NCBI RefSeq assembly: GCF_001050275.1
Contig: NZ_BBYA01000008.1
Coordinates: forward strand, 434,001-498,000
Length of the DNA stretch: 64,000 nucleotides
Direction: 5' to 3'
Origin: Leptolinea tardivitalis
GTDB taxonomy: Bacteria > Chloroflexota > Anaerolineae > Anaerolineales > Anaerolineaceae
Shown: positions 26,187 through 34,720 of the stretch, piece after piece
How the letters are laid out: every line of letters starts with the position of its first letter
Numbering within the stretch: position 1 is the first letter of the stretch
Notes under the pieces: model-generated
Database searches by the model: none
What the model saw: only the letters and a program-made list of their open reading frames with translations
What the model was told of the DNA's origin: nothing
Translations under genes and position numbers: made by a program

Positions 26187-27605
26187 TTATCTCCGTCCTA
26201 TACCAAAAATTGATGTGGGCAGATTGATGCCCGAAGCGCGGATTTTTTCCATGAATTTCGGAACAAGACCGCTCGGGCGCAGTAGACCGATGATCTGACC
26301 ATTTTCAATGCCTGCCTGTTCAAATGTAAACAGGTCCGTAGTCGTAATAACATCGCCTTCCATGCCAAGCACTTCCGTTATATAGGTCACTTTACGTGTA
26401 CCATCGCGCATACGATCCTGGTGAATGATCAGGTCAATAGCCGAAGAAACCTGTTCACGAATGGCACGTACGGGTAATTCCATACCTGCCATAAGTACCA
26501 TAGTCTCAAGGCGGGATAGTGTATCACGTGGACTATTGGAGTGCAGGGTGGTCATGGAACCTTCATGACCGGTATTCATAGCCTGGAGCATGTCCAGCGC
26601 GGCTTCATCACGAATTTCACCAACGATAATACGGTCTGGACGCATGCGCAGGGCATTGACCACAAGTTGACGGATGGTGATTTCGCCTTTCCCTTCAATG
26701 TTCATCGGGCGCGATTCCATTGTCACCACGTGTTCCTGTTGAAGCTGAAGCTCTGCCGCGTTTTCTATGGTGATAATGCGTTCATCACCGGGAATAAAAC
26801 TGGAAAGCACATTGAGGAGGGTCGTTTTACCAGAGCCGGTACCGCCGGAAATCACAATATTCAAACGTGCCTGAACACAGGCTTTCAAAAATTGCATAGC
26901 TTCAGGTGTGACTGAGCCAAAATTAATCAACTGCTCAACCGTTATAGGACGTTTGGAAAATTTACGGATAGTCAGAACCGGGCCTACCAATGAGATCGGT
27001 GGAATGACCGCATTGACACGGGAACCATCTGGAAGACGGGCATCCACATATGGACTGGACTCATCAATACGACGTCCCAGAGGAGATACGATGCGGTCAA
27101 TTATCCGGAGGACATGGTCATTGCTTTCAAAAGCCACATTGGCTTTGATGATCTTTCCACGCTTTTCTACATAGATATGGTCAGCTCCATTGACCATGAT
27201 TTCTGTGATGGCCTCATCATCAAGCAGAGGATCCAAAGGACCAAACCCGAGTAATTCAGCACAAACCGATTCGTGCAGACGAATTTTTTCTGGTCGTGAT
27301 ATGGTGATATGTTCTTCAAGGATCATTTCATCAATTACACGTTCGATCTGCAATCGAAGCTGTTCCTTGCGCGACATATCTGTGGTGGGTTCCAGTGATG
27401 AGAGTAATTTGTTCTGAACCCGATTCTTGAATTCAGTCAATCCTTCCATACTGGAAACGGATGTAGAAAAAACCGGCCGTGAAGGAGAGGGAACAGGGTT
27501 TAACGGTGGACGGTTTCCTTCTCCACCGGATGTGATTGTATTGTTGCTCTCTCTGGATGGAGTATTTCCTGTATCCCCTGTGTTGAACCGCTTAAGTAAC
27601 GCCAT
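26187..27605 (-). CDS. cpaF: Tad pilus assembly ATPase CpaF/TadA
   Basis: A 472-residue secretion ATPase. A variable N-terminus (about 1-60) is followed by the CpaF N-terminal domain. Walker A is GGTGSGKTT (254-262). The Asp-box/Walker B region has MRPDRIIVGEIRDEAALDMLQ, and the His-box reads TGHEGSMTTLHSNSPRDTL. A single ATPase of this type powers Flp pilus extension and retraction. GGAGG lies before the ATG. Its neighbours tadB, tadC and tadZ confirm the role. Confidence 0.95.
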   Translation of the reverse strand: MALLKRFNTGDTGNTPSRESNNTITSGGEGNRPPLNPVPSPSRPVFSTSVSSMEGLTEFKNRVQNKLLSSLEPTTDMSRKEQLRLQIERVIDEMILEEHITISRPEKIRLHESVCAELLGFGPLDPLLDDEAITEIMVNGADHIYVEKRGKIIKANVAFESNDHVLRIIDRIVSPLGRRIDESSPYVDARLPDGSRVNAVIPPISLVGPVLTIRKFSKRPITVEQLINFGSVTPEAMQFLKACVQARLNIVISGGTGSGKTTLLNVLSSFIPGDERIITIENAAELQLQQEHVVTMESRPMNIEGKGEITIRQLVVNALRMRPDRIIVGEIRDEAALDMLQAMNTGHEGSMTTLHSNSPRDTLSRLETMVLMAGMELPVRAIREQVSSAIDLIIHQDRMRDGTRKVTYITEVLGMEGDVITTTDLFTFEQAGIENGQIIGLLRPSGLVPKFMEKIRASGINLPTSIFGIGRR

Positions 27606-27638
27606 TACCTGACCTCCAAAATCAATAAATCCACCCTG

Positions 27639-28877
27639 TTATTTCAAACCTGCCTGAGTATATGCATTGTCGTCCTGCTTAATGATTTTCTCTTTGACCA
27701 TCGAGGCCAATTTTTGAATACTCATACTGACAGGATGGGTGCGATTTTCGATAAATATTGGAACGCCTTTATTAATGGAGCGAATAACATACGCTTCGTC
27801 CATTGGAATTGTAAGATTGACAACTTGATTAAGGCGATTCCCGACTTTTGCCGGATCAATATGCATATTCCGATCAAATCGGTTAAGCACAAATACGATC
27901 CGATCACGTTCAATACCACTCATATCGGCCAGGTTCAAGAACTGGCTGCAATTCTTAATTGAAGCAATATCAGGAGTGGTGATTAAAATTATGATATCAG
28001 ACGTTGAAAGCGCTGATTGAACTACATCAGAAAGATATGATGAGGTATCAATGATGATGTATTGAAATGATTGGCGCATCAATGTTAACAATTTGACCAA
28101 CTGATCTCCATTGACGCGATCGACGAGATCAGGACTGGGGGGTGGAGCGAGAATCTTATAACTGACAGTTTTGGGCTGAATGAGAGACGCTGCAACCGTT
28201 TCAGGATCAAGATCATCTGCACGAACAGAAAGATCAATAATAGAATTCTTTGGTTGTTCGTTGAGGAAAACGGGGACATCTCCATAGAGCAGACTGGCGT
28301 CCACAAGAGCTACATTGGAATTTTCTGCCTGAAGAGCAGATGCCAGGTTGGTAGCTATAGTTGTACAACCGGTTCCACCTTTGGGGCTGTAGATCACAAT
28401 AATCTTCCCCAGTACCATAGGAATGCTGCTATACGGTAAGGGGCCCGTCCTGCCTGATGTGGCATAGACTTGAACAGCCTTGTTTTTCTCTTCTTGAGCC
28501 ATCGCACCGGCGCGATGTATGGCCGCCGTCAACTCGTCAATCATGGGAGGCTTGGAGATAAAATCACGCGCTCCGGCCAGCATGGCTTTTCTGTAATACC
28601 CAGGATCATCCTGAACAGACAAAATGATGATTTGAGTATAGGGTGTTTTTTTTCGGATGGCCTCAGTGGCTTCAATTCCGTTCATATCGGGCATGTTAAT
28701 GTCCATCAGAACTACATCCGGCTTGAGCTGTTCGCATTGTGCAATAGCTTCCATACCGGATTGAGCGCCACCAAGCACTTCAATAGTTGTGTCAAATTGC
28801 AGGAGACGGCGAACCGTCTCTCTGGTTTCTGCGATATCGTCTACGATCAACACCCGAATCTTTTCTTGCCCGGGCAT
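27639..28877 (-). CDS. tadZ: TadZ/CpaE-like pilus localisation ATPase with N-terminal receiver domain
   Basis: A 412-residue protein. Residues 1-125 form a complete response-regulator receiver: acidic pair Asp 13/14, phospho-acceptor Asp 59 in VVLMDINMPDMNG, and Lys 109 in FISKP. Residues about 155-400 are a MinD/ParA-like ATPase with a deviant P-loop KGGTGCTT (166-173). CpaE/TadZ proteins place the pilus machine at the pole or at cell sites. In many TadZ proteins the receiver-like domain has lost key residues; here they look intact, so phosphorylation could control piliation. No kinase adjoins it. AGGAGAG precedes the ATG. Confidence 0.9.
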   Translation of the reverse strand: MPGQEKIRVLIVDDIAETRETVRRLLQFDTTIEVLGGAQSGMEAIAQCEQLKPDVVLMDINMPDMNGIEATEAIRKKTPYTQIIILSVQDDPGYYRKAMLAGARDFISKPPMIDELTAAIHRAGAMAQEEKNKAVQVYATSGRTGPLPYSSIPMVLGKIIVIYSPKGGTGCTTIATNLASALQAENSNVALVDASLLYGDVPVFLNEQPKNSIIDLSVRADDLDPETVAASLIQPKTVSYKILAPPPSPDLVDRVNGDQLVKLLTLMRQSFQYIIIDTSSYLSDVVQSALSTSDIIILITTPDIASIKNCSQFLNLADMSGIERDRIVFVLNRFDRNMHIDPAKVGNRLNQVVNLTIPMDEAYVIRSINKGVPIFIENRTHPVSMSIQKLASMVKEKIIKQDDNAYTQAGLK

Positions 28878-28910
28878 AAGCTCTCCTGATAAATGGTCTA
28901 AAAATAATTA

Positions 28911-30026
28911 TTATGGAGCGGGAGTGGGTTTGACAGCTTCAACATCCAACTGGTTGTAACCAATTGAATCTCTCCTGGGTTCCATACTAAAACCTGTCTT
29001 GGGTGGGTTGGGGATGTTGTAAGATTGGAACAGGTATTGAAGTGTGACAGCTTCAACAGCTGCTGCATCTACATCGCCGGCAGAACGCAACACCAGACTC
29101 ATCTTGGCACCACTCAGCATAAGATAGTTCAATGTGATTGAATCTTGTGGACGGACAATCAAAGTGATCATCTTGGGTGCAGCCGGAACTGCGGTTGGCT
29201 GTCCACCACCTGTAGCGGCTTCAGGCGCCGGAGTTGGCTCAACACCACTTGTTTTCGCAAGTTCGTTTGTGGGGAAACTACCAACACGCAGAACAATGGC
29301 ATCCTGAATGACCATCTGGCTGACCAGGCGTGGACGTTGTTCTTCAGATGGTACCAGATAAATCGGTTGAGGGGCATTGGTGGCATCCAGAACGTCCAGA
29401 CGGCCCTGTTTACCTGCACCTTCCGTTGTTGTTGCTGTAAGTGAACCTGGATCAGCTTCAGATGCTGCACGGGGAGGGACAACATTACCTGTTTTGTTGG
29501 GAAGAATGGATTGTGTATTTTGATCAACATCCACGACAAGCATAGAGGCAATGATATTGACATGGTCACCAACGACCGGTGCGAATGAAACGGCAGTCAG
29601 TTCGGTGATGGGAATGGAGACGGCAACATAGCCCTTGGGAATCTGGAATGCGGCATAAGAACCCACCTGTCCGGTAACCAGCATGTTTTCTGTGACCGGT
29701 ATACGGGCTTCGAGATCGTATTTTGCCTGTTTGTTAATGATTGTCTTGGGATCTGTAATGAAAGTTCCGGCAACCAGATCTTTTTCAGGGTATGCCAGCG
29801 TTGTAATAACGTCTTCTGTGATAACAGACCCGCGGGGGATACGCTGGGTTGTGATCACAATGCTGGTCATTTTCGTGCTTGGTTGAGGTGCCACGGCTCC
29901 CTGTTGAACACTTGGTGCCAGTAATTGTGTACCGCGTGACAGCAAGAAAACCACTGCCAGTATTGCGATGATTACAAGGGCAATAATGATAAATATCAGC
30001 CCCCGACGTTTTCCTCCACTTGCCAT
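28911..30026 (-). CDS. cpaB: Tad pilus assembly protein CpaB/RcpC
   Basis: A 371-residue protein with one N-terminal membrane helix (about 10-30) and an SAF domain (about 48-115; IPRGSVITEDVITTLAYPEKD). The RcpC region ends in a LIVRPQDSITLNYLMLSGAKMSLVLRS-like strand set (quoted in part: LIVRPQDSITLNYL). In diderms CpaB works beside the secretin CpaC; none is present here. It may act in the cell wall of a monoderm. AGGAGG lies five bases before the ATG. Probable operon: cpaB-tadZ-cpaF-tadB-tadC-comFC. Confidence 0.9.
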   Translation of the reverse strand: MASGGKRRGLIFIIIALVIIAILAVVFLLSRGTQLLAPSVQQGAVAPQPSTKMTSIVITTQRIPRGSVITEDVITTLAYPEKDLVAGTFITDPKTIINKQAKYDLEARIPVTENMLVTGQVGSYAAFQIPKGYVAVSIPITELTAVSFAPVVGDHVNIIASMLVVDVDQNTQSILPNKTGNVVPPRAASEADPGSLTATTTEGAGKQGRLDVLDATNAPQPIYLVPSEEQRPRLVSQMVIQDAIVLRVGSFPTNELAKTSGVEPTPAPEAATGGGQPTAVPAAPKMITLIVRPQDSITLNYLMLSGAKMSLVLRSAGDVDAAAVEAVTLQYLFQSYNIPNPPKTGFSMEPRRDSIGYNQLDVEAVKPTPAP

Positions 30027-30077
30027 GTAGTCCTCCTACACAATTCTTAGATGCGGTTTGATCTCCCACCGTAAAGA

Positions 30078-30106
30078 ATTATAGTATAAAAAACCAACTT
30101 ACAATT
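30078..30106 (-). promoter_or_regulatory. Possible promoter of the cpaB operon
   Basis: On the minus strand a TATAAT (30078-30083) lies about 50 bases before cpaB. The upstream match is weak: TTGTAA with 15 spacing, or AATTGT with 17. It would allow assembly genes to be expressed separately from flp. Confidence 0.4.
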
Positions 30107-30151
30107 AAGCATAATTCGTGCCACTTATAAAATGAATTAATTCCGTATGAA

Positions 30152-30184
30152 AAAGAAAAGCCCTGCAACTCTGGGCTTTTCTTT
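30152..30184 (-). terminator. Terminator between flp and cpaB
   Basis: AAAGAAAAGCCC (30152-30163) pairs with GGGCTTTTCTTT (30173-30184) around a nine-base loop. On the minus strand it follows flp by about 40 bases and ends in Ts. It should give a short, abundant pilin mRNA with limited read-through to cpaB. Confidence 0.8.
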
Positions 30185-30225
30185 CCGTATACCAATTTAG
30201 ATATAACGAACAACAAAAGTTGTGA

Positions 30226-30372
30226 TTAGATAGCCTGCACAACGTTCGAGAAGATCCGACCAATGGCGGGTCCGAGCAGGGCGAGGATCACGATAACAAC
30301 AACAGCAACTAAAACGAGAATCAATGCATATTCAACTAAACCTTGACCTTTTTCCTTCGGGGAAAACAACAT
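30226..30372 (-). CDS. flp: Flp-type type IVb pilin
   Basis: A 48-residue pilin too short for many gene finders. The basic leader ends at Gly 9. Cleavage there would leave a mature protein starting QGLVEYALIL, which places Glu at +5 and Tyr at +6 as in Flp pilins. A continuous hydrophobic helix follows (about 16-34), then a short polar tail. A strong AGGAGGT lies about eight bases before the ATG at 30372. It is the structural subunit of the Tad pilus, transcribed from its own promoter (30426-30453). No prepilin peptidase gene is in the window. Confidence 0.92.
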   Translation of the reverse strand: MLFSPKEKGQGLVEYALILVLVAVVVIVILALLGPAIGRIFSNVVQAI

Positions 30373-30425
30373 GTTCTTTCACCTCCTTTCATGATGTAGA
30401 TGCTTGGTTGAATAACCTAAAACCT

Positions 30426-30453
30426 ATTATAGGAAAAAAAAGGTTTTATGCAA
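30426..30453 (-). promoter_or_regulatory. Promoter of flp
   Basis: On the minus strand TTGCAT (30448-30453) and TATAAT (30426-30431) are 16 bases apart. The T-rich spacer and close-to-consensus -10 fit high pilin expression. The leader would be about 47 bases. Confidence 0.65.
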
Positions 30454-30501
30454 GTGAAAAAGATTACAAACACCTTACAACGAAGTTTACAACGGGTCAA
30501 C

Positions 30502-30530
30502 TTGTGACAAGGTTTTGAACCCGCTATAAT
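30502..30530 (+). promoter_or_regulatory. Promoter of the 177-aa/SPFH-HTH operon
   Basis: TTGTGA (30502-30507) and TATAAT (30525-30530) are 17 bases apart, about 42 bases before ATG 30573. The site is divergent from the flp promoter, only about 50 bases away. Confidence 0.65.
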
Positions 30531-30572
30531 CCTATTGTCAAACAATGTCAGTACCATCAATTGGAGGAAATA

Positions 30573-31106
30573 ATGAGTGATCTATTTGATCAAGTGACAT
30601 CCAGCGAAGATTTGATCACAAAACTGCTGGCAAAGATTCCCGGTTTCAGTGGATATATCGAAAGACAAAACCGGCGGGCAGCCGATAAACTCCTGCGTGA
30701 TACCGTATCCAACCGCTTTGAGGAAATCTGGCGGCGGATCAGTACCATACAGACTGACCTTGTCAGCCAGGGCGCTATCGAATATGTTGATGATATGGAA
30801 GGTGCTGCTATAAAGTACCGACAATTCATCGATCGTGTTAAGAATGCTGCCTACGGTTATTCTGGTGTATTTGATGCTGTGAAGATCAATGAGCCTGAAC
30901 TGGTTAAGATTTACCAGTATGATCTGGCCCTTTTGACTCTGGCTGATGAAGCCAATCGAGCTGTGGATACCGTTGAAGCATCCATCGGAACCGATGGATT
31001 GCCTGCTGCCATCCGCAACCTAAAATCACTTGCCACTAAAGCTGTCGATGCGTTTAATCATCGGTCTGAAGTTGTGCTTGCTCAACAAGACCAACCCTCT
31101 CAATAA
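30573..31106 (+). CDS. Alpha-helical protein of unknown function, SPFH partner
   Basis: A 177-residue, nearly all-helical, acidic-basic protein with no signal or membrane helix. The helical stretch RQNRRAADKLLRDTVSNRF (about 31-49) and later heptad-like runs suggest a coiled-coil or four-helix bundle. I do not recognise the family. The upstream in-frame TTG at 30561 is rejected because GGAGG (30563-30567) lies five bases before ATG 30573. It ends 32 bases before the SPFH-HTH gene and shares its promoter, so it probably works with it, perhaps at the membrane scaffold. Confidence 0.7.
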   Translation: MSDLFDQVTSSEDLITKLLAKIPGFSGYIERQNRRAADKLLRDTVSNRFEEIWRRISTIQTDLVSQGAIEYVDDMEGAAIKYRQFIDRVKNAAYGYSGVFDAVKINEPELVKIYQYDLALLTLADEANRAVDTVEASIGTDGLPAAIRNLKSLATKAVDAFNHRSEVVLAQQDQPSQ

Positions 31107-31138
31107 ATAATTATTCGATCTATTAACGGAGATAAACA

Positions 31139-32200
31139 ATGGCCAGGATTTTTGATGTAGTTGAATATCCAAATGAGATGGCAGATGAAATTGTCCATCG
31201 CTTCCCTGAAGAAGGCGTGGCGGATCTACGTATCGGCAGTCAGATTATTGTGCGCGAAAGCCAGAGGGTAGTGTTTTTCAGAGATGGCAAAGCACTTGAT
31301 ACATTTGGCCCCGGACGTCACACTATTGTTACAGCCAATATCCCCAAGCTAATTGACCTGATCGGAAAGGCGTTTAACGATCGGACGCCATTCACGGCTG
31401 AAGTGTACTATGTTTCGACTAAAGAATTTGTTGATAGAAAATGGGGAACACCCCAACCGATCATTGTCCGGAACCCGGGCATGGGACTCGGTGTGGCTCT
31501 TCTGCAAGGTTTTGGATCGTACAGTTTTTCGATCGCTGATCCTGTGCAGTTTGTTACCCAGGTAGTGGGTGCCCAGGCTTCCTACAGGATGGCGGACATC
31601 GAAAACCGTATTCGCAATATGCTGCTGAGCAAATTGCAGGATGTGTTGGGTGAAACCGCGGCCAAGAACAGCGTTGTCCAACTGATCGGTCTTACGGAAG
31701 AACTGGGGGCCGCCGTCCGTGCCAAAGCGCAGGATGATTTTGCTGCCATCGGTATGACGTTAAAATCGTTCTACATCGGCAACCTGAAACCCTCTGAGAA
31801 ATCGGCAGAAGAGTTGAGGGCTATGGGTATGCTCGATATGGCAACTTATACCCAATTACAGGCAGCCGATGCCATGCGCGATGCTGCCCAGAATCCGGGC
31901 GGGGGTGCAGGACTCACTGCCGGTATTGGTGCCGGTATGGGAATTGGAAATATCATGAACCAGGCATTGGCTGGTGGAATGGCCGCCAAACCGGCGGATA
32001 TGGGAGCTGCCACGGCCGCTGGTGCTGCTGCAGGCGCTGCCATGAGCGATGTGATGACACCGGCAGAAGCCGCCGCGGTTTTACGGGTTTCTGAAGAAGA
32101 TGTAATGGCTTCCATTAATTCTGGAGAATTGAAAGCCAAGAAAATCGGAAATGCTTATCGTATCAGTAAAGAAGCATTGGATGCTTTCTTAAAAGGATAA
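31139..32200 (+). CDS. SPFH/Band-7 protein fused to an excisionase-type helix-turn-helix
   Basis: A 353-residue protein. Residues about 20-250 form a YdjI/virion-core-like SPFH domain (VVFFRDGKALDTFGPGRHTI and NRIRNMLLSKLQDVL), without an N-terminal membrane helix. A Gly/Ala/Met-rich linker (about 255-305) leads to a 48-residue HTH_17 excisionase-like domain (306-353: MTPAEAAAVLRVSEEDV, and AYRISKEALDAFL). Related SPFH proteins usually end in a zinc ribbon or short tail, so the DNA-binding-type tail is unusual. HTH_17 can also serve protein contacts. Both domain calls are fair; the function is not known. Confidence 0.82.
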   Translation: MARIFDVVEYPNEMADEIVHRFPEEGVADLRIGSQIIVRESQRVVFFRDGKALDTFGPGRHTIVTANIPKLIDLIGKAFNDRTPFTAEVYYVSTKEFVDRKWGTPQPIIVRNPGMGLGVALLQGFGSYSFSIADPVQFVTQVVGAQASYRMADIENRIRNMLLSKLQDVLGETAAKNSVVQLIGLTEELGAAVRAKAQDDFAAIGMTLKSFYIGNLKPSEKSAEELRAMGMLDMATYTQLQAADAMRDAAQNPGGGAGLTAGIGAGMGIGNIMNQALAGGMAAKPADMGAATAAGAAAGAAMSDVMTPAEAAAVLRVSEEDVMASINSGELKAKKIGNAYRISKEALDAFLKG

Positions 32201-32219
32201 CCATTTTCTTAATTAAAAC

Positions 32220-32400
32220 GTAGTAAAGAGGCCGTCTCAAAAAGCAACTAATGACTTTTGAAACGACCTGAAATGGGAAGTAACTTACAAAAGACGACGA
32301 ATAATCGGGTCTTACACACGATATTGGTCGTCTTTTTAATTAATAAAGTGGGAGATGCAAAAAAAACATTTATTGTCATCTGAGTCAGCCTCTTTACTAC
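32220..32400. mobile_element. MITE-like element or IS remnant with terminal inverted repeats
   Basis: GTAGTAAAGAGGC at 32220-32232 is exactly repeated inverted at 32388-32400. With two mismatches the match continues to about 20 bases (GAGGCCGTCTCA against GAGGCTGACTCA). The left end resembles the GAGGC-GTCTCAAAA ends of several IS families. The 181-base body has no open reading frame, and TA dinucleotides at both borders could be target duplications. An internal hairpin lies at 32289-32336. Confidence 0.5.
32289..32340 (+). terminator. Terminator-like hairpin after the SPFH-HTH gene
   Basis: AAAAGACGAC (32289-32298) pairs with GTCGTCTTTT (32327-32336) across a 28-base loop, with T-rich sequence following. 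It lies inside the inverted-repeat element and may stop the upstream operon. Confidence 0.55.
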
Positions 32401-32499
32401 CTTCTCAACATCTTGATTTGAAAAAGAGCGATATAAGTAATTGATACGATTTTTAACCCCATAATAAGGAAATTGTTCTGTTTATTGATATTTAAACCT

Positions 32500-32508
32500 T
32501 GATATAAT
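32500..32508 (+). promoter_or_regulatory. Extended -10 promoter element before sucC
   Basis: TGATATAAT (TGn plus TATAAT at 32503-32508) lies about 130 bases before sucC. No good -35 is at the normal distance; TTGATA at 32485 is too close (12 bases). Confidence 0.45.
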
Positions 32509-32639
32509 TAATTTATCCCTACTGATTACATACAAAGGTTAAACAACATATACCGTATCTTTTTCTTTCATAGGTTTTCTGGCGGATTATTGTCGGAAGA
32601 CCTGTATCTATTTAATGCTGGAAATATGGTGAACCAGAT

Positions 32640-33779
32640 ATGAGATTACATGAATATCAGTCAAAACAGATATTTGCTAAATATGCGATTCCGATTCCCA
32701 ATGGACGAGTTGCATCATCATCCGGAGAAGCCAGGCAAATTGCTGAAGAATTGGGCGGAAAAGTAGTGGTAAAAGCACAGGTTCTTGTAAGAGGGCGTGG
32801 TAAATCAGGGGGGATCCGACTGGCAAAATCTGCCAGAGAAGCAGAAGAATTGGCTGCAGCCATTCTGGGGATGGAAATCAAAGGGTTGCCCGTGCGAAAA
32901 GTTCTGGTTGATGAGACTGTTGACATATTGAAAGAATTTTATCTGGGCATAACCACTGACCGGTCATTGCGAACTCCAGTGATGATTTCTTCATTTGCCG
33001 GAGACACGAATATTGAAGAAGTAGCCAGAATGGCACCAGAAAAAATCATCAGAATTCCCATAGATCCGTTGCTGGGTTTGCGTGATTACCAGGCGCGTGA
33101 CATGGCGGCTGCCATTGATCTTCCGCGTGAATTATGGAAGAGCTTTATTGAAATCTGTCATGGAATATGGAATGTTTACAACGATTTTGACGCCACTATG
33201 GTGGAAGTAAATCCCCTGGTAATTACCAATGAACAACATCTTCTGGCGCTGGATGGAAAGATGTTCATTGATGAAAACTCGCTATTTCGCCATCCCGAAA
33301 TGACAGACTACCGGGATATGGACAGTGAAGGTTCAGTGGATAATGAAGCCCGGAAATTTGGTCTTTCTTACATAAAATTGGATGGGAACATCGGCTGTCT
33401 GGTCAATGGAGCTGGTCTGGCCATGGCTACAATGGATATGATCCATTTTTCAGGCGGAGAACCTGCCAATTTTCTCGATATTGGCGGTGGAGCGAGTGCT
33501 GATAGGGTTGCTGCAGCACTGCGTATTGTATTGTTGGATACTTCCATTAAGTCCATACTTATTAATGTTTTCGGTGGAATCACCCGCTGTGATGAAGTTG
33601 CCCGCGGAATTCTGACAGTTATGGCAGAGAATTCCATTTCCATTCCTGTTGTAGTACGCCTCGAAGGAACTAATGCGGAAGAAGGACGCAACCTTTTAAA
33701 AAATACAAAATTGATTTCTGTCAATTCGATCAGTGAAGCCGTAAAGGTCGCCATCGAAGCTGCAGAAAGGGGTATGTAA
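32640..33779 (+). CDS. sucC: Succinate-CoA ligase (ADP-forming) beta subunit
   Basis: A 379-residue ATP-grasp subunit. The start [15 protein letters not shown] is characteristic. ATP-grasp segments include [16 protein letters not shown] and [12 protein letters not shown]. The C-terminal CoA-ligase domain has [17 protein letters not shown] and [17 protein letters not shown]. With SucD it makes succinate, ATP and CoA from succinyl-CoA, or the reverse. The ATG has a poor ribosome site. sucD follows after one base. Confidence 0.92.
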   Translation: MRLHEYQSKQIFAKYAIPIPNGRVASSSGEARQIAEELGGKVVVKAQVLVRGRGKSGGIRLAKSAREAEELAAAILGMEIKGLPVRKVLVDETVDILKEFYLGITTDRSLRTPVMISSFAGDTNIEEVARMAPEKIIRIPIDPLLGLRDYQARDMAAAIDLPRELWKSFIEICHGIWNVYNDFDATMVEVNPLVITNEQHLLALDGKMFIDENSLFRHPEMTDYRDMDSEGSVDNEARKFGLSYIKLDGNIGCLVNGAGLAMATMDMIHFSGGEPANFLDIGGGASADRVAAALRIVLLDTSIKSILINVFGGITRCDEVARGILTVMAENSISIPVVVRLEGTNAEEGRNLLKNTKLISVNSISEAVKVAIEAAERGM

Positions 33780-33780
33780 G

Positions 33781-34647
33781 ATGGGAATTCTTCTCCATAA
33801 AACATCCCGAGTATTGGTGCAGGGAATAACCGGTCATGAAGGACTATTCCATTCTCAACAGATGATGGAATTCGGAACCCATCTGGTAGCCGGAGTGACA
33901 CCGGGACGCGGTGGTGAATGGGTTCTTGATGGAAAGATACCGGTTTTTGATTCTGTTCACACTGCAGTCGAAATGACAGGAGCTGAAGTCAGCGTCATTT
34001 TTGTCCCCTCACGTTATGCCGCTGATGCCATGTATGAGGCTGCAGATGCCGGTATTTCTCTGATAATTTGCATTACAGAAGGCATTCCGATATCGGACCT
34101 GATGCGGGTGCGACGGTACCTTTCACATAAAGGGACATTACTGGTTGGACCTAATTCGCCCGGAATACTAACCCCGGGCGAATCGAAGGTAGGGATTATT
34201 CCGGGAGAGATTGCTGTTCCTGGGAATATTGGTGTAGTTTCACGATCAGGTACTTTGACATATGAAGTCTTACACGAATTGAAGAATGCCGGATTTGGAA
34301 TTAGCACCTGCATCGGGATAGGCGGGGATCCAATTCAGGGAATGAACTTTATCGAAGTATTGCAGCACATGGAGGATGATCCACACACTGAGCAGGTTGT
34401 CCTTATTGGAGAGATTGGTGGAGAAGAAGAAGAGAAGGCTGCCGAATACATAAACCGCAGTATGACAAAACCTGTAGTGGCCATGATAGTCGGTCAAACA
34501 GCCCCTGTTGGCAAACGTATGGGGCATGCCGGAGCCATAGTGGACGGGATTGCTGGCAATGCTCATGAAAAAATCGCTGCATTTGAAAAAGCGGCTGTGA
34601 AAACTGCCAATAATCCAGAGGAGATCCCGGGTTTACTTCTCCGCTAA
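33781..34647 (+). CDS. sucD: Succinate-CoA ligase alpha subunit
   Basis: A 288-residue subunit with an N-terminal CoA-binding Rossmann domain ([15 protein letters not shown] and [10 protein letters not shown]) and the phospho-histidine loop KRMGHAGAI, in which His 249 is the phosphorylated residue. SNSPGIL-type and [13 protein letters not shown] segments match the family. Full length; it forms an operon with sucC and ends at a strong hairpin. No other TCA gene lies nearby. Confidence 0.93.
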   Translation: MGILLHKTSRVLVQGITGHEGLFHSQQMMEFGTHLVAGVTPGRGGEWVLDGKIPVFDSVHTAVEMTGAEVSVIFVPSRYAADAMYEAADAGISLIICITEGIPISDLMRVRRYLSHKGTLLVGPNSPGILTPGESKVGIIPGEIAVPGNIGVVSRSGTLTYEVLHELKNAGFGISTCIGIGGDPIQGMNFIEVLQHMEDDPHTEQVVLIGEIGGEEEEKAAEYINRSMTKPVVAMIVGQTAPVGKRMGHAGAIVDGIAGNAHEKIAAFEKAAVKTANNPEEIPGLLLR

Positions 34648-34668
34648 TGGAAAAATTCCGAAAGAAAA

Positions 34669-34707
34669 ACTCCTGAAGACCAATCACTTCAGGAGTCTGA
34701 TTTTTTT
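34669..34707. terminator. Bidirectional terminator between sucD and acpP
   Basis: ACTCCTGAAG (34669-34678) pairs with CTTCAGGAGT (34687-34696). A T run follows on the plus strand, and a T-rich tail on the minus strand. Confidence 0.85.
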
Positions 34708-34720
34708 AAGAACTGACTAT

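Larger units (their letters stand above)
32201..32639. other. Longest gene-free stretch in the window
   Basis: This 439-base intergenic region contains the inverted-repeat element (32220-32400) with its internal hairpin, then an A/T-rich segment with an extended -10 near 32500 that probably serves sucC. I see no RNA gene or riboswitch fold in it. Confidence 0.6.
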
